Positions 16,709 to 25,365 of a stretch of DNA of 52,772 nucleotides are shown piece by piece. Position 1 is the stretch's first letter, and every line of letters starts with the position of its first letter. The DNA comes from Acetobacter senegalensis. Lineage in GTDB: Bacteria > Pseudomonadota > Alphaproteobacteria > Acetobacterales > Acetobacteraceae. Location of the stretch: contig NZ_LHZU01000123.1 in NCBI RefSeq assembly GCF_001580995.1, forward strand, positions 1 to 52,772, written 5' to 3'. Below the pieces are notes generated by a model. The model searched no databases. It saw only the letters and a program-made list of their open reading frames with translations, and was not told the DNA's origin. The position numbers and the translations under genes were made by a program.

Positions 16709-17771
16709 AGCGCTCATCCCTGGCCTTGCTGCCTTCCGGCGTTGAGGACGTGTCGATCCGGACCTCAACGGACATGCCCACCCGCACACGGGCCGCCAGT
16801 GGCTGACCGGGATCAAAGGTTACACGGACCGGCAGGCGCTGGACGACCTTGGTAAAGTTCCCGGTAGCATTGTCTGGCTGGATGGGAGCGAACGCGACAC
16901 CGGTTGCAGGCGGTATGCTGTCCACATGGGCGCGGAGCAGATGTCCGGGGAACGTATCCACCCAAACCGTGGCTTTCTGCCCCGGCAATACACGAGTGAG
17001 CTGCGTCTCCTGGAAATGCGCCACGACAAAGGCATCCTGCACGGGCACCACGGCCATGAGCGCGGTCCCGGCATGAACGTAATTGCCGACGCGTACGCCT
17101 CGCACACCCACGACACCATTGATGGGCGCAGGGATCGTGCAGTAGGACAGATCCAGTTCCGCCTGACGCAGTTCTCCCTCTGCCCGGACGAGGCTTCCTT
17201 TTGCCCGGTCAAGTTGTGCGGTCAGAACTGTCACCTGGTCTTTTGCGGCCTGAACTCCAGCCTGATCCCTGATCAACGTCGCGACAGTCTGGCGCGTCCC
17301 GGATGCCGTTCGCTGGCGCTGCTCGACCGTGCCAGCACCTCCCGCGGACAGGTTTCGATAACGCGCTTCATCCTGACGGGCGAATTCGAGGGCTGCCTCG
17401 TCGGCCTGTACTGTTGCGGCGGCCGCCGCGATGACTGCGTTCTGCCTGTCCAGTTCAGCCTGCAGATTGGCGATGTCCGCCCGCGCGACCGCGACGTTTC
17501 CCTGTGCTACTTTCAACGCGGCGCGATAATCATCGTCCTCGATATGGGCGAGTTCTTCACCGGTATGGACCCGTTCATTATCCTGCGCCTGCACATGATC
17601 GATACGGCCCGAGACTTTTGGGGCAACCAGCGTGGAATAAGCCGTGACATAAGCATCATTGGTTTCGACATGGACGCCATTACCGAGAATGAGGTGGTCT
17701 GCGAACCAGGCGGCGGCGCCAAGACCGACGACGCCTGCGCCGATCAGCATGAGGTTTCGTGTTCGTGACAT
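16695..17771 (-). CDS. HlyD/EmrA-family membrane fusion protein
   Basis: 358 aa. One N-terminal membrane segment (LMLIGAGVVGLGAAAWFADHLI), the lipoyl half VETNDAYVTAYSTLVAPKVSGRI, a long helical hairpin (about 80-195), the second half IPAPINGVVGVRGVRVGNYV, and the EmrA-type NATGNFTKVVQRLPVRVTFD. Second adaptor in the window and clearly related to the one at 9228-10388. It is preceded by the diiron protein gene with a 75-base gap and followed by the outer membrane factor with overlap. Confidence 0.92.
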   Translation of the reverse strand: MSRTRNLMLIGAGVVGLGAAAWFADHLILGNGVHVETNDAYVTAYSTLVAPKVSGRIDHVQAQDNERVHTGEELAHIEDDDYRAALKVAQGNVAVARADIANLQAELDRQNAVIAAAAATVQADEAALEFARQDEARYRNLSAGGAGTVEQRQRTASGTRQTVATLIRDQAGVQAAKDQVTVLTAQLDRAKGSLVRAEGELRQAELDLSYCTIPAPINGVVGVRGVRVGNYVHAGTALMAVVPVQDAFVVAHFQETQLTRVLPGQKATVWVDTFPGHLLRAHVDSIPPATGVAFAPIQPDNATGNFTKVVQRLPVRVTFDPGQPLAARVRVGMSVEVRIDTSSTPEGSKARDERYVWQ

Positions 17772-17846
17772 TTCAGCTCCAGAAATCCCCGACAGCGCAC
17801 CTGAGCCAGTGCGTCAGCGAGACAGGCAGGATGTTGGCAAAGGCGG

Positions 17847-18989
17847 TCACATCGTCCGCGCGTAAAGAACCAGAAGGCCCGCAAAGCAGAGGCCACCGAC
17901 CTTCTCGACGAGGCTGGGTCGTGACGCGGCAACTGTTGGGGTCTTTGAACGGGGGAGAACGTATCGGAGGCATCGGGAGAGGGCCGGTGTCATCCGGGGT
18001 CTACGCAGCCTCGCATCGTACCCCGCAAACCGCCGCTCGTTCTCGTCCAGGCAAATGCCCAGAAGCTCCCGCAGGCTGACGTCGATGCTGGACACGTCTT
18101 TTGCGCCAGATACGGTGAAATTCGCGTCCTGCTCGCGCATATTACCGTCGGCATCCATGCATCTGACCATGCCGATCCGCTCCCATGCGAGAAACAGCCA
18201 GACACCGAGCACCCGGGTTTCAAACCATGGACGCTTCCACAGCGGCAGGGTGGCGCGATGCCACGCAAGCCAGTTGGCGAACAGAAGGATATGGCGGCAC
18301 TCTTCCTGCATGACCGGCTCGAACGTCTCGACCAGTTCGGCGGGAAAGAAGCCGGAACGCTTTGCCAGTTCGAACAGACCGAACGCAAAGAAGCTGTCCA
18401 CGCATTCGGAAAAACCTGTGACCATATAGGCCCATTCGGTATCACGCGGGGTGATGTATGGCGGCTCCTTGGCCATCGGAATCCCATAGGCCTCGACCAA
18501 GCGGGAGAGCACTTCCTTATGACGATTTTCCTCCCACGCGTTCCGGGCGATGGCGTCCTTCATGTCAGGGTCAGCAATAGTCGCGGCGTAGGCCGCCATC
18601 CTGAGGCGCGCCTTGCCTTCGGTTTCAACGGCGATGTCCCAGATCGGCAGGGATGTGATGCGTCGCAATGTAGCAGGATCAAGCCGGGGCCAGTCGATGA
18701 CGGAAGGCCGGTATGGATTGAACGTATCGCGGAACATGCGCGACACCGCGCGCTTATGGGCGAGACTGCCAGGCCTCAGGGAGCCCGGTTCACTACTCTG
18801 CCAGTGCCGCGCGTGATAATCGGCATTGGCGAGCGCCTTGGTCCCGGCGTGAGCAATATCCGCGGCCTGAGGCATGTCTCCATAAATCCGTTCAAGATCA
18901 GCCCTGAATGCTTCGATGCTTTCATCGGGTGATGGGATGTTTTTAAGCTCAGAAGTAGAGCGTGGCACGGGATGCATCCTGTCTGACAT
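17847..18989 (-). CDS. ferritin-like diiron protein of unknown function in an efflux operon
   Basis: 380 aa from the ATG at 18989. Two ExxH motifs, E154NRH157 (in WEENRHKEV) and E230CRH233 (in MQEECRHILLF), plus acidic residues at 122-124 and 195, give the ligand set of a ferritin-like diiron carboxylate centre. That family includes oxygenases, hydroxylases and oxidases. No signal peptide is visible, so it acts in the cytoplasm. It sits between the MFS pump gene (17-base gap) and the adaptor gene, on the same strand, so it is probably cotranscribed with the pump. Chemical modification of the exported compound is one possible role (inference). I do not recognise a characterised relative. Confidence 0.72.
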   Translation of the reverse strand: MSDRMHPVPRSTSELKNIPSPDESIEAFRADLERIYGDMPQAADIAHAGTKALANADYHARHWQSSEPGSLRPGSLAHKRAVSRMFRDTFNPYRPSVIDWPRLDPATLRRITSLPIWDIAVETEGKARLRMAAYAATIADPDMKDAIARNAWEENRHKEVLSRLVEAYGIPMAKEPPYITPRDTEWAYMVTGFSECVDSFFAFGLFELAKRSGFFPAELVETFEPVMQEECRHILLFANWLAWHRATLPLWKRPWFETRVLGVWLFLAWERIGMVRCMDADGNMREQDANFTVSGAKDVSSIDVSLRELLGICLDENERRFAGYDARLRRPRMTPALSRCLRYVLPRSKTPTVAASRPSLVEKVGGLCFAGLLVLYARTM

Positions 18990-19006
18990 GATTTCGATCC
19001 TGTGGC

Positions 19007-20746
19007 TTATTTGGCCGGGGCGCTGGCTGACGGCGCGCGTGGAGGATAAACCCGCTGGGGCAGGAACATATTGAGGATAATGAAAGCGGCACAGAGCCCG
19101 ACCATCACGTAATAGATGTCCGCGCACGCCAGTACGAGAGACTGCTCGGCGACCTTGCCGTGGAGAAGAACCTGTGTATTCCGCGCCAGACGATCAGGGT
19201 CGGCGATGTGGGGAGCAAGCAACTCACTGGCGGGATCGCCCATCCCTTCCAGGGCATTCTGATTATAACCGTAAGTATCCAGCAACATAGTGGAGTGATA
19301 TTGCTCCCGCCGGCGCAGAAGCGCTGCGATGACACCAGCAGCAATGGCATTGGCAAATCCCTTGGTCATGTTGAACATGCCCGAGATGAAGGGGCCATCC
19401 GCCGGTCCGAGGCCCATGGTCGCCAGCATCAGGATCGAAATGACCATCATCGGCTGGCTAGCGACCTGCATCAGCTGGACAATATAGAAATTCTCACGCA
19501 CCCAGTCTGAATCGATCCATGTCCCCAGCCAGTAGGATGCGCCCTGTATGGCCAGCCCGGCCATGAGTACGATCCGGCAATCAACTTTGCGGATATTACA
19601 GAGCGCAGACACCAGTGGCAGCGCGATCAGTTGGGGAACGGCCAGAATCAGCGCGATGGGCGCAGTCTGGATGGGGCGGTATCCCCTCACCTCTTCAAGG
19701 TAAACCGAGGGGATCTCGATGGTGACAACACAAAGAACGAGCACGGCCGCCAGGGTCAGCAGGGAGTCCGAGACATTTCTCTGCTTAAGCAACTGAATCC
19801 GGAAGAACGGCAGTGGATGGAACCATTCATTGATAATGAAAAGAATAAATAGAAAGCCACCGCCACAGAACAGATGTGTAATAAGCGGTGAGCGGAACCA
19901 GTCGAGCCGGTCGCCCTGTTCGAGAGCAATGACCAGCGAGCAGATCGCGGGCAGACCGGTCAGCAGTCCCCTCCAGTCGAACTGCCTGAAGCGCTCCAGC
20001 CGCAGCGGATCCTGCGGCAGCCCCCATGCCACACAGATCATCGAGATCACACAGAGTGGAACGATCTGCCAGAACAGGAACTGCCAGCCCACATATTCAA
20101 ACCAGAAGCCCGCCAGCGGCACGCCGAGATTGGGACCAAAGGTCGCAGTCAGGGCATAGGCGCCAAGACCATAAATCTTGATGTTGGGCGGGAGGAAGCG
20201 CAGCGCCACCGTCATCAGCATGGGGGGCAGGCAGCCACAGGCAAAACCCTGCAGGCTACGCAGAATGAGAAGAGCGCCAAGGTTCGGCATAAAAGGAGCA
20301 GCGAGCCCAAGCACCCCAACCATTCCTGTCATGACGATGGTCAGACGTCGGATCGAAAACGTCACGGAACACCATGGTGCAAAGGCCATCGCCGAAATAT
20401 TGAAGGCCTCGAACAGGGCTATAATCCACGTACCCTCGTCGTGCCCTATATGGAGTTGCCCCTTGATATCAGCCAGCGCCATTTCGGTTGTATGCTCGTT
20501 GAAACCGGCCAGCAGCACGGCCAGCAGTACGCCGATCAGGCCAGTGGCGAGACGCAGGCCGAAAGCTGGACCTTTCGGAGGCGGTGGAGGTGGCGCAGCA
20601 GGTGCCGGTGCAGCCACCACTTCCGCAGGAGAAAGGTCGATCCGGGTCAAACGACGCCTCTTTAATTTGCGATAGGTATGTCTGCGGCGACTGTGATCGC
20701 AACGCCCGGGATCGGGAACGCTCAAATATGAAAATATGTCTCTCAT
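19007..20746 (-). CDS. 14-TM MFS exporter, DHA2 type
   Basis: 579 aa. A long, basic and proline-rich cytosolic N-terminus (about 60 residues, including PAPAAPPPPPPKGP) precedes about 14 membrane segments. LLILRSLQGFACGCLPPMLM and TFGPNLGVPLAGFWFEYVGWQFLFW correspond to MFS motifs B and C. It differs from the pump at 7702-9231 in lacking a canonical motif A. First gene of the second efflux operon (pump, diiron protein, adaptor, outer membrane factor, pirin). A later start would shorten the N-terminus, but no clear internal ATG with a ribosome site is seen. Confidence 0.9.
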   Translation of the reverse strand: MRDIFSYLSVPDPGRCDHSRRRHTYRKLKRRRLTRIDLSPAEVVAAPAPAAPPPPPPKGPAFGLRLATGLIGVLLAVLLAGFNEHTTEMALADIKGQLHIGHDEGTWIIALFEAFNISAMAFAPWCSVTFSIRRLTIVMTGMVGVLGLAAPFMPNLGALLILRSLQGFACGCLPPMLMTVALRFLPPNIKIYGLGAYALTATFGPNLGVPLAGFWFEYVGWQFLFWQIVPLCVISMICVAWGLPQDPLRLERFRQFDWRGLLTGLPAICSLVIALEQGDRLDWFRSPLITHLFCGGGFLFILFIINEWFHPLPFFRIQLLKQRNVSDSLLTLAAVLVLCVVTIEIPSVYLEEVRGYRPIQTAPIALILAVPQLIALPLVSALCNIRKVDCRIVLMAGLAIQGASYWLGTWIDSDWVRENFYIVQLMQVASQPMMVISILMLATMGLGPADGPFISGMFNMTKGFANAIAAGVIAALLRRREQYHSTMLLDTYGYNQNALEGMGDPASELLAPHIADPDRLARNTQVLLHGKVAEQSLVLACADIYYVMVGLCAAFIILNMFLPQRVYPPRAPSASAPAK

Positions 20747-20817
20747 GAACCGTAACGGTAAGAACGCATAAAATTATTGCAGTGTCCTCATGCTTATGGC
20801 AGGGTCGCTTGCCTTAA

Positions 20818-20834
20818 ACATCCTATGTTCCCAT
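20818..20834 (-). promoter_or_regulatory. shared operator-like sequence, copy 2 (second efflux operon promoter)
   Basis: Read on the minus strand this is ATGGGAACATAGGATGT, the counterpart of 12000-12016 with only the central triplet inverted. It lies 72 bases before the MFS start and 64 bases before the LysR start, between divergent genes, where a LysR protein would bind. Confidence 0.5.
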
Positions 20835-20897
20835 CTATTATGACATTGCCAGACAGACGGGTATGAACCGCCTTCAGTGCGCGGGAGGACTCTATTG

Positions 20898-21854
20898 ATG
20901 ACGCGTGGCTACGACTTGAACCTGTTACACGCCATGAATGTTCTGATTGAGGAATCGAGCGTTACGGGTGCCGCCCAGCGTCTTCAGGTCAGTGCGGCGA
21001 CAATCAGCCGTACCCTGTCCAAGATCAGGGCAACCTTCGATGACCCAATACTTGTACAGATGGGCCGCAACATGGTACCGACACCCCGCGCGCTCCAGAT
21101 GCAGCCGCGCATTAGCCGTATCCTCGCGGGCATGCATGACCTGATGCGCAGAGACGAGGAACTGGATTTTACGGACATAAAACCTGTCTTCACGATCCGG
21201 GCCGCAGATGTAGTCGTGGGACCATTCGCGACGAAGCTGCTTCAGACCTTGCGGGGAGACTGTCCAGACGCTGCCATTGTTTTTGCCAGTGAAACCGACG
21301 GCGACGATAGCGACGCTCTGCGGCGTGGGGCGATCGACCTGTATATCGGTGCAACCGAAAACCTGCGGCCGGAAATTATGCGGCAGACACTCTTCGAAAG
21401 CCGTTTTCATGGGGTCGTGCGTGCAGGCCATCCGATTCTGCTTGGTGAGATCACGCCCCAGTCACTGGTTCAATACGACCACATCAGTGTGTCACGTCGC
21501 AGCCGACGACATGGTCCCATTGATGACGCGCTGCAGGAAGAATTCGGCCTTAACCGGAACGTGGCCCTTCTCGTTCCCTCGTATTACACCGCGATGCAGG
21601 GCCTGCACCGGACCGATCTGATCCTCCCGGTGCCCGATGTAGCGATGAACCGCGACACACTGGACCGTCTTGGATTGTACGCCTTTCCCCTCCCACTTAA
21701 ACTCGCACCCGTTAATGTCTTTCAGGCATGGCATCCCCGCCACGATTCAGATGTGGTGCATCGATGGCTGCGTCGCACCGTTCTCACGGTAACGAACGGA
21801 TGGCGCAATCGCTCACATGAAGCTGCCCCAACGCCAGACATCCTCATTCATTAA
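20898..21854 (+). CDS. LysR-family transcriptional regulator
   Basis: 318 aa. The ATG at 20898 is preceded by GGGAGGA; an in-frame GTG at 20877 is less likely because it lies before that site. Helix-turn-helix YDLNLLHAMNVLIEESSVTGAAQRLQVSAATISRTLSKIR, then the effector domain with DLYIGATENLRPEIMRQTLF and VFQAWHPRHDSD. It is divergent from the second efflux operon and is the probable regulator of that operon, acting in the 151-base gap that holds the 20818-20834 site (inference). It is a paralogue of the regulator at 6769-7695. Confidence 0.9.
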   Translation: MTRGYDLNLLHAMNVLIEESSVTGAAQRLQVSAATISRTLSKIRATFDDPILVQMGRNMVPTPRALQMQPRISRILAGMHDLMRRDEELDFTDIKPVFTIRAADVVVGPFATKLLQTLRGDCPDAAIVFASETDGDDSDALRRGAIDLYIGATENLRPEIMRQTLFESRFHGVVRAGHPILLGEITPQSLVQYDHISVSRRSRRHGPIDDALQEEFGLNRNVALLVPSYYTAMQGLHRTDLILPVPDVAMNRDTLDRLGLYAFPLPLKLAPVNVFQAWHPRHDSDVVHRWLRRTVLTVTNGWRNRSHEAAPTPDILIH

Positions 21855-21897
21855 AAAGGTCGGATGACCCGTCCTTTGTATATTATGGAGAATAGGC

Positions 21898-22293
21898 ATG
21901 ACTCTTTCTGACGCTTCGGGATTACTCAACACAAGCGATTTTCCGCTGGTCTGCCTGAACCCGAACCAGATGGTCCCGGGTTACGCGACAAACTGGAAGG
22001 GGGAGATGACCGCCCTTCTGGAGCGCGGCACCCCGTTTGCCCTGATTTACCCCCCTGCTCCGGAAGAGGATCACGAGGACAGAAAGGAACGAGGACTCTG
22101 GCTTAAAACAAACCGCGAGCCCCTTTCCAGATTATGCCGGGTCATGATCCTGATTGAACCCGATGCGATACGACGTTCGGCTCTCGAAAAGATGTTCCCG
22201 GGTACGGAACGCGCGTTCGGTGTTCCTCAGATGGCCACGGCGACAAAAACTGAAGCAGAAGTCCTCGCCCGCCATGCTCTGGCCAGCAGGTAG
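21898..22293 (+). CDS. conserved-looking hypothetical protein
   Basis: 131 aa. I do not recognise it. The start is good (GGAG upstream at the right distance). No membrane segment or signal peptide is seen. The sequence has alternating hydrophobic stretches (FPLVCLNP, PFALIYPPAPEEDHEDRKERGLWL, RVMILIEPDAIRR) that suggest an alpha/beta fold, and a C-terminal helix. It follows the LysR gene by 43 bases on the same strand and may be cotranscribed with it. Codon use is like its neighbours. Confidence 0.65.
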   Translation: MTLSDASGLLNTSDFPLVCLNPNQMVPGYATNWKGEMTALLERGTPFALIYPPAPEEDHEDRKERGLWLKTNREPLSRLCRVMILIEPDAIRRSALEKMFPGTERAFGVPQMATATKTEAEVLARHALASR

Positions 22294-22312
22294 ATGAACC
22301 GTGACGCGCGGC

Positions 22313-23020
22313 TCAGTCACTGTTCCCAGTATGATCAGAAAAAGCATGCACGAGCGGCCGGACAACCGCGCTGGCAGCACGAGCTGCGCGCGCGCCGTCT
22401 CCCTGCTCTATTGCCCGGAATATCCGTTCATGAGCGGCATAACCGGGTTCAGGCAGGCCATGCTCTTCCATGACAGCACGCCCTGCCTGACGCGCCGCGA
22501 CAAGAAAGTATCGGTAAAGTTCAATCAGAGCTTCATTGTGGGTCGCTTCGGCGACCGCAAGATGAAATGCCGTATCTGCTTTCAAAAACCGATCAAGATC
22601 ACTGCCCTCAGCCCACTCGCCGCGCGCCTTGAGTGTTTTCTCCAGCTTCCGAATGTCCCTGGCGGTCCGATGTTGCGCAGCCAGCCTGGCCGCTTCCGTT
22701 TCCAGAATGACACGCAGTTCAAAATGATCCCGGAGGCTGGATCGCGTGACGCGCCGCATGACTGCGGCAGGATCAAGTTCAAAGCGGACATAGGTTCCGT
22801 CCCCCTGCCGAACTTCCAGCACATCAGCATGGGACAAGACACGAATAGCCTCCCGCACCGTATTCCGCCCAACCTGCAGCATCTCGGCAAGTTCGGTTTC
22901 TTTTGGGATACGCTCTCCAACAGGCCACGCCCCGCTTTCAATTTTTTCCCGCATGGCATCAATCGCACAGTCAACGAGAGAGCGACGGGGAAGTTGGGAA
23001 AGTGAGGATGATCCAGACAT
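22313..23020 (-). CDS. GntR-family regulator, FadR/FCD subgroup
   Basis: 235 aa from the ATG at 23020. The winged helix (RRSLVDCAIDAMREKIESGAWPVGERIPKETELAEMLQVGRNTVREAIRVLSHADVLEVRQGDGTYV) is followed by an all-helical FCD domain with FELRVILETEAARLAAQH and DTAFHLAVAEATHNEALIELY, including the D, H and H residues that bind a metal in this family. Such proteins sense small carboxylates. It is divergent from the LysR gene at 23101 with an 80-base gap and convergent with the small gene at 21898. Targets are unknown. Confidence 0.88.
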   Translation of the reverse strand: MSGSSSLSQLPRRSLVDCAIDAMREKIESGAWPVGERIPKETELAEMLQVGRNTVREAIRVLSHADVLEVRQGDGTYVRFELDPAAVMRRVTRSSLRDHFELRVILETEAARLAAQHRTARDIRKLEKTLKARGEWAEGSDLDRFLKADTAFHLAVAEATHNEALIELYRYFLVAARQAGRAVMEEHGLPEPGYAAHERIFRAIEQGDGARAARAASAVVRPLVHAFSDHTGNSD

Positions 23021-23100
23021 AGGAGGAATTATAGCCCAAAAATTGACCTTGTCCCACGAAGATACGGAGCAAATCATAAGATCGACGGGATGAATTGGTG

Positions 23101-24051
23101 ATGCAACGCTTCCATTCATTGAGTCTACGCGACCTTCATAGCCTGCTCGTTCTCGACGCCACCCATAGTCTGGGCCGTGCTGCCACTGCTCTCGATGTAT
23201 CCGTCGCCGCACTGAGCCGCCGCCTGACGCGGATCGAGGACTCGCTGGGAATCACGCTTTTCGAACGGGGCACAGGGGGGACCGTGGTCACCAAGCCCGG
23301 GCGGCAGGTTCTCCGGCATGCTCGTCGAATCATGACAGAAGCCAATCATCTCGTGACCATTATAGCCAATGAAGCTGATTTGCCGGACGGTGAAATCCGT
23401 ATTGGGGTCGCGCGGCCGCCACTTCATCCCGCAATTGAGGCGTGGTTTCGGGCTTGGAACGAGCGCTATCCAAGAACGCGCATTGGCCTCTACGTACCCG
23501 ACGGCGAAAGCATAGCTGCTTCGCTGGTCAAGCGACACGTTGACGCAGCAATTTTACCGGATTGTGTAATCAACGACACTATGGCGTCGTTCATTTTATA
23601 TAATGACAAGCTTCTCGCGGTTCTGCCAGAGGAGCATCACCTGGCGAAGCTGCCCACTCTACCAATAGCCAAGATCATGAAGGAGCGACTTCTGGTCCCA
23701 GTCGATCCACATGAAGAACGACGCAACCATTTTAAACTCGACGCATTTGATCAACATGGGCATCTCGTGGTCCATACAGGCGGGATAATTACTCTTTTGT
23801 CGCAAGTGCGCTCCGGCGCGGGTATTGGGCTAACCAACACCGCGTGTCGTGATCTTCTGCCCTCTGGCCTCGCATTTCGCCCGATATCGGGCCTCGACGA
23901 TAGCTTCAATGTACATTTGGCCTGGCGTGCCGAATCCGAGGATGCTTTCCTTGGTCGATTTGTAAGCTTCATGCGCACGCTGACCCGGACCCGCTCGCCT
24001 CCTTCTTTTGCGCGCGGCGTCGACGTTGGAAAGCCCGATCCCCCTCCATGA
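23101..24051 (+). CDS. LysR-family regulator at the trb end of the ICE
   Basis: 316 aa from the ATG at 23101. N-terminal helix-turn-helix (SLRDLHSLLVLDATHSLGRAATALDVSVAALSRRLTRIEDSLGITLFERG) and an effector domain (GEIRIGVARPPLHPAIEAWF). It is of a different LysR branch from the two regulators of the efflux blocks. Its last 83 bases overlap the convergent DUF2274 gene, so the C-terminal tail (FARGVDVGKPDPPP) is encoded over a transfer-operon gene; the tail may have been acquired when the element joined its neighbour. LysR genes are often found beside this type of trb operon (from memory). Confidence 0.87.
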   Translation: MQRFHSLSLRDLHSLLVLDATHSLGRAATALDVSVAALSRRLTRIEDSLGITLFERGTGGTVVTKPGRQVLRHARRIMTEANHLVTIIANEADLPDGEIRIGVARPPLHPAIEAWFRAWNERYPRTRIGLYVPDGESIAASLVKRHVDAAILPDCVINDTMASFILYNDKLLAVLPEEHHLAKLPTLPIAKIMKERLLVPVDPHEERRNHFKLDAFDQHGHLVVHTGGIITLLSQVRSGAGIGLTNTACRDLLPSGLAFRPISGLDDSFNVHLAWRAESEDAFLGRFVSFMRTLTRTRSPPSFARGVDVGKPDPPP

Positions 24052-24223
24052 AACGAGCCAACATCGGCGCGATCAATTTCGGTGGCGTGATCTCGACCTG
24101 ACCGCTTTCACGCGCCAGCAACCGCCCGTAGTCAACCAGATCACGATGTACGGCGGCTGGCAGCTCAATGGTCAGCCGCACCGGTTTGTCATTCTCAATC
24201 GGCCCAAGCCTAAGCTTCGTCAT
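23969..24223 (-). CDS. DUF2274 family protein, last gene of the trb operon
   Basis: 84 aa. KLRLGPIENDKPVRLTIELPAAVHRDLVDYGRLLARESGQ, then KLIAPMLARFMEGDRAFQRRRR, matches the DUF2274 proteins encoded after trbI in alphaproteobacterial ICEs. The first part resembles a ribbon-helix-helix DNA-binding domain. The ATG overlaps the trbI stop by four bases. It may regulate the operon; the function has not been shown as far as I know. Confidence 0.85.
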   Translation of the reverse strand: MTKLRLGPIENDKPVRLTIELPAAVHRDLVDYGRLLARESGQVEITPPKLIAPMLARFMEGDRAFQRRRRAQKKEASGSGSACA

Positions 24224-25365
24224 TTCGATGCCTCCTTTCCGTATGGAGAGAGAACCAGATCGCGATGCACCATCACCCGCACCGGAAAGCCCGGCCGGAT
24301 TGTGTTGGTCGGCTGGATATTCAGCGAACGTCCGACGATCTGCTCGCCGATCTGGTTGAAGCCCTGTGAGCCGCCGGTGCGCAACGCCTGGGCGATGCCG
24401 TTGCCGCCGCTGATATCGGCCTCGGAGCCGATGCTGAGCACGGTCGAGACCAACGCTGCCTTGAACACCTCGCCCCAGTGGTTGTCGGTCTGGTCCTGCA
24501 ATCCGGCAAACCCTGCCGCATCGGCAGCCGGCTCGTTCTCCAGCACAATCGAATCATTCGCACCGCGCATCAGCCGGATCCAGACCAGCAGTACCCGTTT
24601 CTGGCCATAGGAGATCTGGGAATCATAGCGGCCGATCAGCGTCGCGCCCTGCGGGATCAGCAGAATATGGCCGGTCGGGCTGTCATAGACATTCTCCGTC
24701 ACCTGCGCCGTGACCTCGCCGGGCAGGTCGGAGCGGATGCCGGTAATCAGCGCGCCGGAAATGATCGATCCCGCCTGGATTACATATGGGCTGGGAGCGG
24801 GAGTCAGACGCCCAGCGCTGACGGTACGCTGGTCGACCGGGCCATCGAGAAACGCCTGGTTGCGATCGGTGGAAACACCGGCTGCCGGAACCGGGGTGGC
24901 ACCAGCCGTCACCGGGGCGGCGCTGTTTCGCCCGACCTGCGTCTGGGTGAAGAGATGGCTGACCCGTGCGGCTTCCTGCTCCTGGGCGATACGCTGTTTC
25001 TCCGGATCGGCGGGCACCGCCGGTGTCGCCATACCGGGAGCGCCAACGCCCGCTTTGAGCAGCGGTCGACCAAGATCACCGGGCAGCGGAGCCCCGAGCC
25101 GCGGCGGATGGGTATAATCGCCCGGTAGATTGGCCAGCCCGTCCGGCGTGGTGCGGCTGCCAGTATTATAGAGTTCGGCATTACTCTTCGGAGGCGTCGG
25201 CTTCAACGCCAGATAGAGCGCACCGCCGATGCCGGCTACGGCGACAACTGACAAGCCGAGGATCACCTTGCGCGACAGGCGCGTGACGGGCGGCCGCGTT
25301 ATCCGCAGCCGCATCTCGCCCGGCGGCCTAACAGGAGGCGCTGGTGTCTCGGCGCTTTCGCTCAT
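24220..25365 (-). CDS. trbI: TrbI, VirB10-like core-complex protein
   Basis: 381 aa. A short cytosolic N-terminus, one membrane segment (KVILGLSVVAVAGIGGALYLAL), a proline-rich periplasmic linker, and the C-terminal VirB10 beta-barrel domain (VIQAGSIISGALITGIRSDLPG, ILLIPQGATLIGRYDSQISYGQKRVLLVW, PGFPVRVMVHRDL). It spans inner to outer membrane in the type IV secretion system. Overlaps trbG upstream and DUF2274 downstream by ATGA. Confidence 0.95.
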   Translation of the reverse strand: MSESAETPAPPVRPPGEMRLRITRPPVTRLSRKVILGLSVVAVAGIGGALYLALKPTPPKSNAELYNTGSRTTPDGLANLPGDYTHPPRLGAPLPGDLGRPLLKAGVGAPGMATPAVPADPEKQRIAQEQEAARVSHLFTQTQVGRNSAAPVTAGATPVPAAGVSTDRNQAFLDGPVDQRTVSAGRLTPAPSPYVIQAGSIISGALITGIRSDLPGEVTAQVTENVYDSPTGHILLIPQGATLIGRYDSQISYGQKRVLLVWIRLMRGANDSIVLENEPAADAAGFAGLQDQTDNHWGEVFKAALVSTVLSIGSEADISGGNGIAQALRTGGSQGFNQIGEQIVGRSLNIQPTNTIRPGFPVRVMVHRDLVLSPYGKEASK

